Below, one piece after another: positions 51,711 to 61,485 of a stretch of 64,000 nucleotides of DNA (within the stretch, counting starts at the first letter, position 1; each line of letters starts with the position of its first letter). This DNA comes from Ancylobacter sp. Lp-2 (GTDB taxonomy: Bacteria; Pseudomonadota; Alphaproteobacteria; Rhizobiales; Xanthobacteraceae): contig NZ_JAJALI010000001.1 in the NCBI RefSeq assembly GCF_020523795.1, forward strand, positions 124,001-188,000, written 5' to 3'. The notes beneath the pieces are model-generated. The model did no database searches. It was not told the DNA's origin and saw only the letters and a list, made by a program, of their open reading frames with translations. The position numbers and the translations under genes are program-made.

Positions 51711-53257
51711 GGGCGGGCATCCTTCATGGCGGCGGAGGAGAACAGGCGGGCATCCATCGTCGCCAGCCGCTCCGCGACGGCGACGCCGGGTGGCAACCGG
51801 TCGATGACATGGGCGCGCGGGTCGATCCCCGGCGCCACCTCGGTCAGCGTCAGCCGGCCCTCGACGACCTCGAACACCGCCCGCTCGGTGATGACGAGCT
51901 GGCGCTGCCCCGCCGGTGCGGCGGCCGGATCGGAGCTGACCTGCGCCACCTTCTCGACGATCTTGCAGGCGTCGCCGTCCTTCATGATCGACAGCCCGCC
52001 CTCGACGATGCGGATATCGGCGCCGCCGCGCGAGAAGGAACCGAGATAGGCAACGCTGCCGGCGCTCTGCGCGATATTGGTGAAGCCGCCGACGCCGACG
52101 ATGGTGCGGCCGAAGCGGCTGACATTCACCGCGCCGCGCGCATCGACCTCCGCCATGCCCAGGAAGGCGACGTCGAGCCCGCCGCCGTCGTAGAAATCGA
52201 ACTGCGAGGCCTGCGGGATCACCGCGCTCGGATTGACCGCCGCCCCGAAGGATAGCTCCTCGGCCGGAATGCCGCCGATCACCCCGGATTCGATGGTGAC
52301 GGTGTAGTCGTCGAAGCCTTCCTCGCGGGCGATCCGGCCGATGCCGGCGGCGATGCCGATGCCGAGATTGATGGTCGGGTGGCGATGCCCGGGGAGCTCC
52401 AGGAAGCCACGGCGCTGGATGACCTTGTCGAGGGTGAGCGGCAGCGGATCGAGCCGGCTGACCGCCGCCCGGAAGCGCCCGGTATAGGCGAGGTTGTCGG
52501 TCTCGCCGAAGCTCACGCCATGCTGGGCGGGATCCTCGCAGACCACGACATAGTCGACCAGCGCCCCGGGAATGCGGACATCGGTGGCGGGCAGCGAATG
52601 GCGCTCGGCGATGCGCTTGACCTGCACCAGCACGATGCCGCCGGAATTGCGCGCCGCCTGTGCCATCGCCAGCACATCGAGCGAGAACGCCTCGTCCTCC
52701 AGCGTGACGTTGCCGTCCTCGTCGGCGGTGGTGCCGCGCAGCAGCGCGCAGTCGATCGGCAAAGCGGGATAGAGCAGCCAGTCGCGGCCGCGCAGCGTCA
52801 CCCGCTCGACCAGCTCGGCGGTGGTCGCGGCATTCAGCCGTCCGCCGCCATGGCGCGGATCCATGAAGGAGCCGAGCCCGATATGGGTGACGACGCCGGG
52901 CTGGCCGGCGGCGATCGCCCGGTAGAGCTGGGCGATGACGCCCTGCGGCCAGCAATAGGCCTCGATCTTGTCGGCGACGGCGAGTTCGCCCAGCCGGGGG
53001 GTGCCGCGCCAGCCGCCGGCAATCACCCGCCGCACCAGGCCCTCATGGCCGAAATGCCCCATGCCGCGCGTCTTGCGGTCGCCGGTGCTGGCGGCGAACA
53101 AAAGGGTCAGCCCGCGCGGCGCTGCTTCGGACAGATAGCGCGCCTCGACGGCGGCGGAGATCGCCTCGGGATGGCAGCAGCCGCCGAATCCGGCCGCCGC
53201 GACGGTCATGCCATCCTTCAGAAGACGCGCCGCGTCCGCGGCGGAGACGATCTGCAT
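51707..53257 (-). CDS. Acyl-CoA transferase (propionate CoA-transferase/acetoacetyl type), first gene of 11-gene operon
   Basis: 516 residues from the ATG at 53257; the frame upstream to 53503 crosses the promoter. It is a fused alpha-beta family I CoA-transferase: VAAAGFGGCCHPEAI, THIGLGSFMDPRHGGG, LIDCALLRGTTADEDGN-type (PIDCALLRGTTADEDGNVTL), then the catalytic glutamate in YTVTIESGVIGGIP (Glu323) and MKDGDACKIVEKV near the end. It would move CoA from acetyl-CoA or similar to the carboxylate released by the downstream lyase. Ten genes in the same direction follow with short gaps or overlaps. Confidence 0.9.
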   Translation of the reverse strand: MQIVSAADAARLLKDGMTVAAAGFGGCCHPEAISAAVEARYLSEAAPRGLTLLFAASTGDRKTRGMGHFGHEGLVRRVIAGGWRGTPRLGELAVADKIEAYCWPQGVIAQLYRAIAAGQPGVVTHIGLGSFMDPRHGGGRLNAATTAELVERVTLRGRDWLLYPALPIDCALLRGTTADEDGNVTLEDEAFSLDVLAMAQAARNSGGIVLVQVKRIAERHSLPATDVRIPGALVDYVVVCEDPAQHGVSFGETDNLAYTGRFRAAVSRLDPLPLTLDKVIQRRGFLELPGHRHPTINLGIGIAAGIGRIAREEGFDDYTVTIESGVIGGIPAEELSFGAAVNPSAVIPQASQFDFYDGGGLDVAFLGMAEVDARGAVNVSRFGRTIVGVGGFTNIAQSAGSVAYLGSFSRGGADIRIVEGGLSIMKDGDACKIVEKVAQVSSDPAAAPAGQRQLVITERAVFEVVEGRLTLTEVAPGIDPRAHVIDRLPPGVAVAERLATMDARLFSSAAMKDARP

Positions 53258-53292
53258 GCCCTGCTTCCTGCTGCCCTGCTTGGCGGTCGCGA

Positions 53293-53306
53293 CCTGTATA
53301 TACAGG
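53293..53306. promoter_or_regulatory. HutC-type palindromic operator (CCTGTATATACAGG)
   Basis: A perfect 14-bp palindrome 36 bp upstream of the CoA-transferase ATG. HutC/FadR-subfamily GntR proteins bind TGTATATACA-like palindromes. The cognate regulator is the HutC-like gene inside the same operon, giving autoregulation. Confidence 0.7.
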
Positions 53307-53424
53307 CATGACCGATGGGCACCGGCAAGGCAATATTCGCCCGGGTCCAAATGTTGAGCATCGACCGTCCCGACGAGCCACGGACGGGGCATCGCCGAGG
53401 CCCGCATGCGCCGGAACAGCCGCC

Positions 53425-53441
53425 TGTGAAACGATTTCACA
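53425..53441. promoter_or_regulatory. Second operator-like palindrome (TGTGAAACGATTTCACA)
   Basis: Perfect 7-bp arms, TGTGAAA and TTTCACA, with a 3-base centre, in the 362-bp gap between the divergent CoA-transferase and aldo/keto reductase genes. An extra TGTGA follows at 53447. The GAAACG-TTTC core is like LacI-family operators, and TGTGA-N7-TCACA is near a CRP site but with the wrong spacing. No gene lies in the gap. Confidence 0.5.
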
Positions 53442-53619
53442 GATGCTGTGAGGCCGGACGTGTTCTCACGGCGGCGGGACGGCACTATGTGGGGATCATG
53501 CAAGACCGTACCGCCCCCGATTCCGCCGACCGGACAACCCGCGCCCTGGCGTGGAAGATGCTTCCGGCACCGGAAGCGTTCGAGGCGGCCGAGGTCGTCT
53601 GATCATCAGGAGACTATCC

Positions 53620-54444
53620 ATGCAGACCGTCACCGTCAGGGGTGCCGCGATTCCCGCGCTCGGCTTCGGCGTCTTCCGCATGTCGGAAGCCGAGGTGGAG
53701 CAGGTGGTCCCCGCCGCGCTCGAGGCCGGCTTCACCCATTTCGACACCGCGCAGATCTATGGCAACGAGGCGGCGCTCGGCCGCGCGCTGCAGGCGGCCG
53801 GCGCGCGGCGCGACCAGCTGTTCCTGACGACCAAGGTCTGGGTCGACAAGTACAGCCCGGACCGCTTCGCTGCCTCGGTGGCCGAGAGCCTCGACAAGCT
53901 GAAGGTCGACCAGGTGGATCTCCTGCTGCTGCACTGGCCGGGCGACAAGGTCGCCATCGCCGAGCAGATCGCCATGCTGAACGAGGTGCACGCCGCCGGC
54001 CTCACCCGCTTCATCGGCGTCAGCAACCAGAACGTCGCCCAGCTGCGCGAATCCGTGGCGCTGAGCGCTGCCCCCATCGTCACCAACCAGATCGAGATGC
54101 ATCCCTATCTCGACCAGCGGGCGATGACGAAAGCTGCCGCCGCGGCGAATGTTAGCCTGACCGCCTATTTCGGCATGGCCGACGGCGAGGTGCCGCGCGA
54201 TCCGAAGCTGGCCGCCATCGGCGCCCGGCACGGCAAGACCGCCGCGCAGGTCGGGCTGCGCTGGCTGATCCAGCAGGGCTTCGTCGCGCTGTCCAAGACG
54301 GCGAAGCCCGAACGGGTCGCCGAGAACATCGCCGTGTTCGACTTCGCCCTCAGCGACGAGGAGATGGCGACGATCGCCTCGCTCGCCCGGCCGGGCGGAC
54401 GGCTGGTCAGCCCGCCCGGCCTCGCTCCCGCCTGGGACGACTGA
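53620..54444 (+). CDS. Aldo/keto reductase
   Basis: 274 residues from the ATG at 53620, with CAGGAG 8 bases upstream. Motifs of the AKR superfamily: GFTHFDTAQIYGNEAALGRA (Asp, Tyr), LTTKVW (Lys), LLLLHWPG (His) and FIGVSNQN, then TNQIEMHPYLDQ and ALSKTAKPERVAEN in the NADPH-binding end. It resembles 2,5-diketo-D-gluconate reductase types (DkgB). It is followed after 29 bp by an MFS exporter gene in the same direction. This pairing of dkgB-type reductase with a YdhP-type MFS is seen in many Proteobacteria. Confidence 0.92.
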   Translation: MQTVTVRGAAIPALGFGVFRMSEAEVEQVVPAALEAGFTHFDTAQIYGNEAALGRALQAAGARRDQLFLTTKVWVDKYSPDRFAASVAESLDKLKVDQVDLLLLHWPGDKVAIAEQIAMLNEVHAAGLTRFIGVSNQNVAQLRESVALSAAPIVTNQIEMHPYLDQRAMTKAAAAANVSLTAYFGMADGEVPRDPKLAAIGARHGKTAAQVGLRWLIQQGFVALSKTAKPERVAENIAVFDFALSDEEMATIASLARPGGRLVSPPGLAPAWDD

Positions 54445-54473
54445 GCCGCGAACCGACAAGCAGGAAGCAAGAA

Positions 54474-55682
54474 ATGGACGCGACAACTTCGAAGGCCCGA
54501 CCCGGAACGCGCGAGGCGAACGGGTTCAACTGGCCGCTGCTCGCCCTCGCCATCGGCGCCTTCGGCATCGGCACCACCGAATTCGCCCCGATGGGATTGC
54601 TGCCGGTCATCGCCCAGGGGGTCGACGTCTCGATCCCCACCGCCGGGCTGCTGGTCAGCGCCTACGCCATCGGCGTGATGATCGGCGCCCCGGTGATGAC
54701 GCTGGCCTTCAGCCGGTTCGGCAAGCGCACCGCGCTGATGCTGCTCATGGGAATCTTCACCCTCGGCAACCTGCTCTCCGCGCTGTCGCCGGACTACTAT
54801 ACGCTGCTGGCCTCCCGCCTCGTCACCAGCCTCAACCATGGTGCCTTCTTCGGCCTCGGCGCCATCGTCGCGGCGAGCGTGGTGCCGAGGGAGAAGCAGG
54901 CGAGCGCGGTAGCCACCATGTTCATGGGTCTGACCATCGCCAATATCGGCGGCGTGCCGGCTGCCACCTGGATCGGCCAGCAGATCGGCTGGCGCATGGC
55001 CTTCGCCGGCACCGCCGTGCTGGGCCTTGTCGCCATCGCCGCGCTGTGGCTGGCCCTGCCGCGCGGCGAGCCCGGCAAGGTGCCGAACGTGCGGCGCGAG
55101 CTCGGCGTGCTCACCCACCCCACCGTGCTGCTCGCCATGTCGACGACGGTGCTGGGCGCCGGCGCCATGTTCACGCTCTACACCTATGTCGCCCCGGTGC
55201 TGGCGGAGCTGACCGGCGCGTCCGGCACCTTCGTCACCCTCGCTCTGGTGCTGATCGGCGTCGGCTTCACCCTCGGTAACGGCCTCGGCGGCCGGCTGGC
55301 CGACTGGTCGCTCGATGGCGCCACCAAGATCTTCCTCGCCGCGCTGGCGGTGATCATGGCAGCGCTGCCGCTGCTGCTCACCAGCCATATCGGCGCGGCG
55401 ATCGGCCTGCTGGTCTGGGGCGCCGCCGCGTTCGCCATCGTCCCGCCGGTGCAGATGCGGGTGATGCAGGCCGCCGCCGAGGCGCCCGGCCTCGCCTCCG
55501 CCATCAATATCGGCGCCTTCAACCTCGGCAACGCGCTCGGCGCGGCGCTCGGTGGCGGCGTGATCAGCTTCGGCCTCGGCTACGCGGCCGTGCCGGTCGC
55601 CGGCGGCCTGCTGGCGGCCGGCGGGCTGGCGCTGGTGTGGCTCGGCCGCACCCGCCCGGTCGCCCGCACCTGCGACGCCTGA
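54474..55682 (+). CDS. MFS transporter, DHA1 family (AraJ/YdhP-like)
   Basis: 402 residues with 12 membrane helices. FGIGTTEFAPMGLLPVIAQG and SAYAIGVMIGAPVMTLAFSR followed by FGKRTALML are signatures of the AraJ/YdhP/NepI subgroup of proton-driven efflux proteins. ATG at 54474, preceded by AAGCAGGAAGCAAGAA. It likely exports a sugar, nucleoside or drug-like compound; the substrate cannot be told. Confidence 0.92.
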   Translation: MDATTSKARPGTREANGFNWPLLALAIGAFGIGTTEFAPMGLLPVIAQGVDVSIPTAGLLVSAYAIGVMIGAPVMTLAFSRFGKRTALMLLMGIFTLGNLLSALSPDYYTLLASRLVTSLNHGAFFGLGAIVAASVVPREKQASAVATMFMGLTIANIGGVPAATWIGQQIGWRMAFAGTAVLGLVAIAALWLALPRGEPGKVPNVRRELGVLTHPTVLLAMSTTVLGAGAMFTLYTYVAPVLAELTGASGTFVTLALVLIGVGFTLGNGLGGRLADWSLDGATKIFLAALAVIMAALPLLLTSHIGAAIGLLVWGAAAFAIVPPVQMRVMQAAAEAPGLASAINIGAFNLGNALGAALGGGVISFGLGYAAVPVAGGLLAAGGLALVWLGRTRPVARTCDA

Positions 55683-55792
55683 AAGCGGGCGAGGATCCCG
55701 CCGATATCGGGGTTGATTTCCCCGCCTGCCCGTCGCTTCTAGGGCATGAGCGACCGGCAGGCGCCGGCGCGTCGAGCAGGCAGGGGATATCG

Positions 55793-57226
55793 ATGTCGCT
55801 GATGGACCGGACGGCAACCGAGCTGTCGCACCTGATCGCTTCCCGGCAGGTGAAGCCCTCGGAAGTGATGGCGGCCTATCTCGCGCGTCTTCCCGCCGTC
55901 AATGCGGCGATCAACGCCATCGTCGCCCCGCGCGACCCGGACGCGCTGATGGCGGAAGCCACCGCGCTGGACGAGGTGCCGCCGGCCGGCTGGCTGCACG
56001 GCCTGCCGCTGGCGGTGAAGGATCTGGTGAGCGTGCGCGGTATCCGCACGACTTTCGGTTCGCCGCTGCATCGTGACAACGTGCCGGCGCAGGACGATCT
56101 GCTCGCCGCCCGCCTGCGCTCCGCCGGCGCCATCTTCACTGGCAAGACCAATACCCCGGAATGGGGGCATGGCAGCCACAGCTTCAACCCGGTCTACGGG
56201 GTGACGCGCAATCCCTACGATACCCAGCGCGCCGCCGGCGGCTCTTCCGGCGGCGCGGCGGCGGCGCTCGCCGCCCGGCTGGTGCCGGTCGCCGATGGCT
56301 CGGACATGATGGGCAGCCTGCGCAACCCCGCCGCCTTCTGCAATGTCTATGGCTTCCGGCCGAGCTGGGGCCTCGTCCCCGGCGATGCCGACGGCGACAC
56401 CTTCATGGCGACGCTGGCCACCGACGGGCCGATGGCGCGCACCGTCGAGGACCTCGCCCACCTTTTGGAAACGCTGGCCGGCGAGAACCCAGAAGTGCCC
56501 TTCGGCCGCCCGACGGCGCCCTATGCCGCCCAGCTCGACATCGACCTGTCCGACCTGCGGGTCGGCTGGCTCGGCGACTGGGGCGGTGCCTATCGCTGCG
56601 AGCCGGGCATCCTCGACCTGTGCCGGCGGGGGCTCGGCGTGCTGGAGGATCTCGGCGCCCGCATCGATGTCCTCGCCCCGCCCTTCCCGGCCGAGGAGCT
56701 CTGGACCGCCTGGACGCATCTGCGCGGCTTCCTCAACAACGGTTCGAAGGGTGCGTTGTGGGCCGATCCCGCCAAGCGCGCCCAGCTGAAGCCGGAAACC
56801 GTCTGGGAAATCGAATCCGGGCAGGCGATCACCGCCGCGCAGGTCTATGCCGCCAGCCTCACCCGTTCGCGCTGGTACGCGAAGGCCGCCGCGCTGTTCA
56901 CGCAGTACGACGTGCTGGTCATGCCCTCGGCGCAGGTATGGCCGTTCCCGGCGGAGTGGCGCTGGCCGCAGGCGATCAACGGCCACGCAATGGACACCTA
57001 TCACCGCTGGATGGAGATCGTGGTGCCGGTCAGCCTGATCGGCCTGCCCTCGCTCGGCGTCCCCTGCGGTTTCGGTCCGCAGGGACTGCCCATGGGCATG
57101 CAGATCATCGGCGCCACCGGTACCGACGCCCGGGTGCTGGCCGTCGGCCACCACTATCACCAGGCGACGCGCTGGCCGGAACACAAGCCGCCGCTGCTGG
57201 CCGCCGCCGAGACGGCGGCCTCCTGA
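55793..57226 (+). CDS. Amidase (amidase-signature family)
   Basis: 477 residues from the ATG at 55793, with CAGGGGA upstream; the earlier frame overlaps the MFS gene. The Ser-cisSer-Lys triad is visible: LAVKDLVSV (Lys), GSDMMGSLRNPAAF (cis-Ser; the usual GSDTGGSIR has Met-Met here) and AAGGSSGGAAAAL. It hydrolyses an amide bond in the cytoplasm, releasing ammonia or an amine. It is related to AtzF/GatA-like amidases of broad role. It lies 110 bp after the MFS gene and convergent with the second aldo/keto reductase. Confidence 0.92.
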   Translation: MSLMDRTATELSHLIASRQVKPSEVMAAYLARLPAVNAAINAIVAPRDPDALMAEATALDEVPPAGWLHGLPLAVKDLVSVRGIRTTFGSPLHRDNVPAQDDLLAARLRSAGAIFTGKTNTPEWGHGSHSFNPVYGVTRNPYDTQRAAGGSSGGAAAALAARLVPVADGSDMMGSLRNPAAFCNVYGFRPSWGLVPGDADGDTFMATLATDGPMARTVEDLAHLLETLAGENPEVPFGRPTAPYAAQLDIDLSDLRVGWLGDWGGAYRCEPGILDLCRRGLGVLEDLGARIDVLAPPFPAEELWTAWTHLRGFLNNGSKGALWADPAKRAQLKPETVWEIESGQAITAAQVYAASLTRSRWYAKAAALFTQYDVLVMPSAQVWPFPAEWRWPQAINGHAMDTYHRWMEIVVPVSLIGLPSLGVPCGFGPQGLPMGMQIIGATGTDARVLAVGHHYHQATRWPEHKPPLLAAAETAAS

Positions 57227-57241
57227 AGCCGGCGGCGTCCC

Positions 57242-58273
<1,032 letters not shown>

Positions 58274-58389
58274 GGTCCGGCGTCCTTCGCTTCCGTCAGT
58301 CTCGTGCGATGATCGAGCACCCGGTTCGGGATGCCGAGCTCGGCATATACCCCGCCAGGCCGCGCGGCGCTCTCACGGCTTTCGGCGCC

Positions 58390-58782
58390 CTACTCCTCGA
58401 AGCGGTCGGCGGCATCGCGATCGCGGTCATAGCGCCGCGCCAGCGGAAACGGCGGCAGCCAGGATTCGCGGCGGATGGTCCAGAGCTCGTAGGTGGGCCT
58501 CAGCTGGTCGGGCGCATCCAGAGCACCCAGGTTCACCTCGATTTCGTCCGCGCTGCGCCCGAAGACGGAAGAGCCACAGCGGGGGCAAAAGAACCGCCCG
58601 GCATAGTCGCGCGTCTCGCCTTCGATCGTCACCGCCTCCTGCGGAAACACCGCGGAGGCATGAAACAGCGCCCCGTGATGCTTGCGGCAGTCGAGGCAGT
58701 GACAAAGGCCGACCCGGTAGGGCCGTCCCGACGCCACGAATCGGACGTCGCCGCACAGGCAACCGCCGGTGAACCGGTCCAT
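58390..58782 (-). CDS. GFA-family zinc protein (Gfa/CENP-V-like)
   Basis: 130 residues with the GFA zinc-binding pattern: GGCLCGDVRFVA, LCHCLDCRKHHGALFHA and FFCPRCGSSVFG. Named after glutathione-dependent formaldehyde-activating enzyme, most members have no established reaction. It is a single gene between two divergent or convergent neighbours. Confidence 0.9.
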   Translation of the reverse strand: MDRFTGGCLCGDVRFVASGRPYRVGLCHCLDCRKHHGALFHASAVFPQEAVTIEGETRDYAGRFFCPRCGSSVFGRSADEIEVNLGALDAPDQLRPTYELWTIRRESWLPPFPLARRYDRDRDAADRFEE

Positions 58783-58988
58783 GCTGCGTCTCCTCCAAAA
58801 TCGGCGAGGCTCCCGGGAAGCCGCCAGCCCGCGCCGCTCCCGAGGCGCGGATCGCAGCGGCGGGTCGGCTGACGATCCAACCCACCCGACCGCCGATCTC
58901 CATTGCCGCGTCGGCGCAAATTATCGACTCGTCAGCGCCTCAAGCAATATAGGGAGCGGCAACAGTCGACATTCTGTCGGAAAGCGAA

Positions 58989-61037
58989 ATGCCAACCCAA
59001 CCGAGGGCCTCCATGTCATTCGACGACACGTTGCCGCAGGCTTCCACCGGCCCGACGCGGAATGCCGCCGCTCCCGCTTATCCGCTCGATCCCCTGAATC
59101 TCGACGAGATCGCCACCGCGGTCGCCCTCCTCAAGGCCGAGAAGGCGCTCGGCGAAACCGTCCGCTTCCCGATTGTCCGGCTGGAAGAGCCGGCGAAAGC
59201 CGAACTCGCCGGCTTCCGCGCCGGCACCGTGCCGCCCCGCCTCGCCTTCGTGCTGACGCTCGACATCGCCTCGGGCGCCAGCTTCGAGGCCATCGTCGAC
59301 CTGTCGGCGGGGACGGTCGCCTCGTATGACCGGCTGCCGACCGACGAATTCCCCTATGGCCAGCCACCGATCATGATCGAGGAGTTCCTGCGGGCAGAGG
59401 AGACCGTCAAGGCCGATCCCGCCTGGCGGGCCGCCGTCGCCAGGCGCGGCATCACCGAAGCGGACCTGCCGCTCGTCCAGATCGACCCGTTCTCCGCCGG
59501 CTACTTCGACCGCGACGGCGAACGCGGCAAGCGCATCGTGCGCTGCGTCGCCTATTGGCGGGGCGACATCCGCGACAACGGATATGCCCACCCCATCGAG
59601 GGCGTGGTGGCGGTGTTCGACCTCATCGCCAACCGCATCATCCACCTCATCGACGAGGAGAAGATCGTCCCGGTTCCGAAGAAGCCGCACAATTACAGCC
59701 GCGAGGCCTTCCCCCAGACGCGCGAGGGCCTGAAGCCGCTGCATGTCGTGCAGCCGGAAGGGCCGAGCTTCACCGTCGACGGCTGGAAGGTCGAGTGGCA
59801 GAACTGGAGCTTCCGGATCGGCTTCACCCCGCGCGAGGGACTGGTGCTGCACGAACTCGGCATTCGCGACGGGGAGCGGCTGCGGCCGGTGATCTTCCGC
59901 GCCAGCATCACCGAAATGGTGGTGCCCTATGCCGATCCTACCGCCAACCATTACTGGAAAAGCGCCTTCGACGCCGGCGAATACGGCCTCGGCCGCCTCG
60001 CCAACTGCCTGGAACTCGGCTGCGACTGTCTCGGCCACATCCATTATTTCGACGTGCCGGCCGCCGACGATCTCGGCCAGCCCATGCTGATGAAGAACGC
60101 CATCTGCATGCATGAGGAGGATTACGGCATCCTCTGGAAGCACTACGAATTCCGTAACGGCATCTATGAAGTCAGGCGCTCGCGCCGGCTGGTGATCTCC
60201 TTCTTCGCCACCGTGGGTAATTACGACTATGGCTTCTACTGGTATCTCTACCAGGACGGCACCATCCAGCTGGAGGCCAAGCTCACCGGCATCATCCAGA
60301 CCGCCGCGGTGACGCCGGGCGAGGCCTATCCCTGGGGCGGCATGGTCGACGAGGGTCTGGGCGGGCCGACCCATCAGCACTTCTTCAACGCCCGGCTGCA
60401 CATGGACGTCGATGGCGGCGGCAATACTGTCACCGAGCACGACTTCGTGCCGCGCCCGTGGGGCGACGACAATCCCTATGGCAACGTCTTCGACACCACG
60501 ACCAGGGTGCTGAAGCGCGAGCGCGACGCCGCGTCGCTCGCCAATGGCGCGACCGGCCGCTACTGGAAGGTCTCCAACCCGAACGCCGCCAACAGCGTCG
60601 GCAAGCCGACGGGCTACAAGCTGGTGGTGACGCCCACCCCGGTGATGCTGGCGCAGGACGACGCCTTCGTCGCCCGGCGCGGCGGCTTCGCCAAGAAGCA
60701 TGTCTGGGTGACGCCGTTCCACCCGGCAGAGAAATACGCCTCCGGCGACTATCCGAAGGTGAATGCCGGCGGGCAGGGACTGCCGGCCTATGTGCAGCAG
60801 AACCGCGCCATCGAGAATGCCGACCTCGTGCTGTGGCATTCCTTCGGCCACACGCATGTGTGCAAGCCGGAGGATTTCCCGATCATGCCGGTGGAATATG
60901 CCGGCTTCATGCTGAAGCCAAACGGCTTCTTCGCCGGCAACATCGCCATGGACCTGCCGGCAGAGAAGAACGCCCATTCGCGCGACAACCGGGACGATCC
61001 GGCGGCCCCCTCCCCGAGCAAGTCCTGCTGCAGCTGA
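58989..61037 (+). CDS. Copper-containing primary amine oxidase
   Basis: 682 residues from the ATG at 58989 (GGAAAG upstream); an ATG at 59013 with GAGG upstream is an alternative. No signal peptide, so it may be cytosolic. The topaquinone site TVGNYDYGFYW has the precursor Tyr at residue 412. Copper ligands are in THQHFFNARLHMDVDG (HxH) and WHSFGHTHVCKPED. YADPTANHYWKSAFDAGEYG carries the catalytic base Asp. It oxidises primary amines to aldehydes, H2O2 and ammonia, comparable to histamine or tyramine oxidase. Confidence 0.95.
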   Translation: MPTQPRASMSFDDTLPQASTGPTRNAAAPAYPLDPLNLDEIATAVALLKAEKALGETVRFPIVRLEEPAKAELAGFRAGTVPPRLAFVLTLDIASGASFEAIVDLSAGTVASYDRLPTDEFPYGQPPIMIEEFLRAEETVKADPAWRAAVARRGITEADLPLVQIDPFSAGYFDRDGERGKRIVRCVAYWRGDIRDNGYAHPIEGVVAVFDLIANRIIHLIDEEKIVPVPKKPHNYSREAFPQTREGLKPLHVVQPEGPSFTVDGWKVEWQNWSFRIGFTPREGLVLHELGIRDGERLRPVIFRASITEMVVPYADPTANHYWKSAFDAGEYGLGRLANCLELGCDCLGHIHYFDVPAADDLGQPMLMKNAICMHEEDYGILWKHYEFRNGIYEVRRSRRLVISFFATVGNYDYGFYWYLYQDGTIQLEAKLTGIIQTAAVTPGEAYPWGGMVDEGLGGPTHQHFFNARLHMDVDGGGNTVTEHDFVPRPWGDDNPYGNVFDTTTRVLKRERDAASLANGATGRYWKVSNPNAANSVGKPTGYKLVVTPTPVMLAQDDAFVARRGGFAKKHVWVTPFHPAEKYASGDYPKVNAGGQGLPAYVQQNRAIENADLVLWHSFGHTHVCKPEDFPIMPVEYAGFMLKPNGFFAGNIAMDLPAEKNAHSRDNRDDPAAPSPSKSCCS

Positions 61038-61073
61038 AACGGACGTGGACGGTTCGCCGGCCTTGTCACCTTG

Positions 61074-61484
61074 TCAGGGGCGGGCCGGGCGGAAAGTCCA
61101 GAGCAGGTTGCCGGCATAGTGCCAGACCACCAGCAGGCCGGTGGCCATCAGCTGCGACGGCAGATAGGGCAGGCCGAGCCCACGGGTGAAGCCGGCCATC
61201 ATCAGCGCGTTGAGCACCAGGCCGCAGCCCGCCACCAGGAAGAAGCGCGGCGCCGCCTCGCTATGCGGGCGGTCGCTGCGAAAGGCGATGCGGCGGCTGA
61301 GCAGGTAGTTCACCACGCCGCCGGTGAGAAAGCCGGCGGTGGAAGCCACGACCGGATCGATCCCCGCCCCGCTCGCCAGCGCCACCAGCACCGCGTATTG
61401 CGCCAGCGTGCCGAGCGCGCCGAGCGCCGCGAACAGCAGGAAATGGCGCAGCCGGGCGATCAGCGGGGTGGCGGCGAGGTCCAT
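61074..61484 (-). CDS. GtrA-family membrane protein
   Basis: 136 residues from the ATG at 61484, one base after the glycosyltransferase stop. Four membrane helices; NYLLSRRIAFRSD and NLLWTFRPARP carry the usual GtrA end motif after helices 2 and 4. It likely flips a polyprenyl-phosphate sugar made by the GT2 gene of the same operon (63210 onward). This is the second GtrA in the window. Confidence 0.88.
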   Translation of the reverse strand: MDLAATPLIARLRHFLLFAALGALGTLAQYAVLVALASGAGIDPVVASTAGFLTGGVVNYLLSRRIAFRSDRPHSEAAPRFFLVAGCGLVLNALMMAGFTRGLGLPYLPSQLMATGLLVVWHYAGNLLWTFRPARP

Positions 61485-61485
61485 G

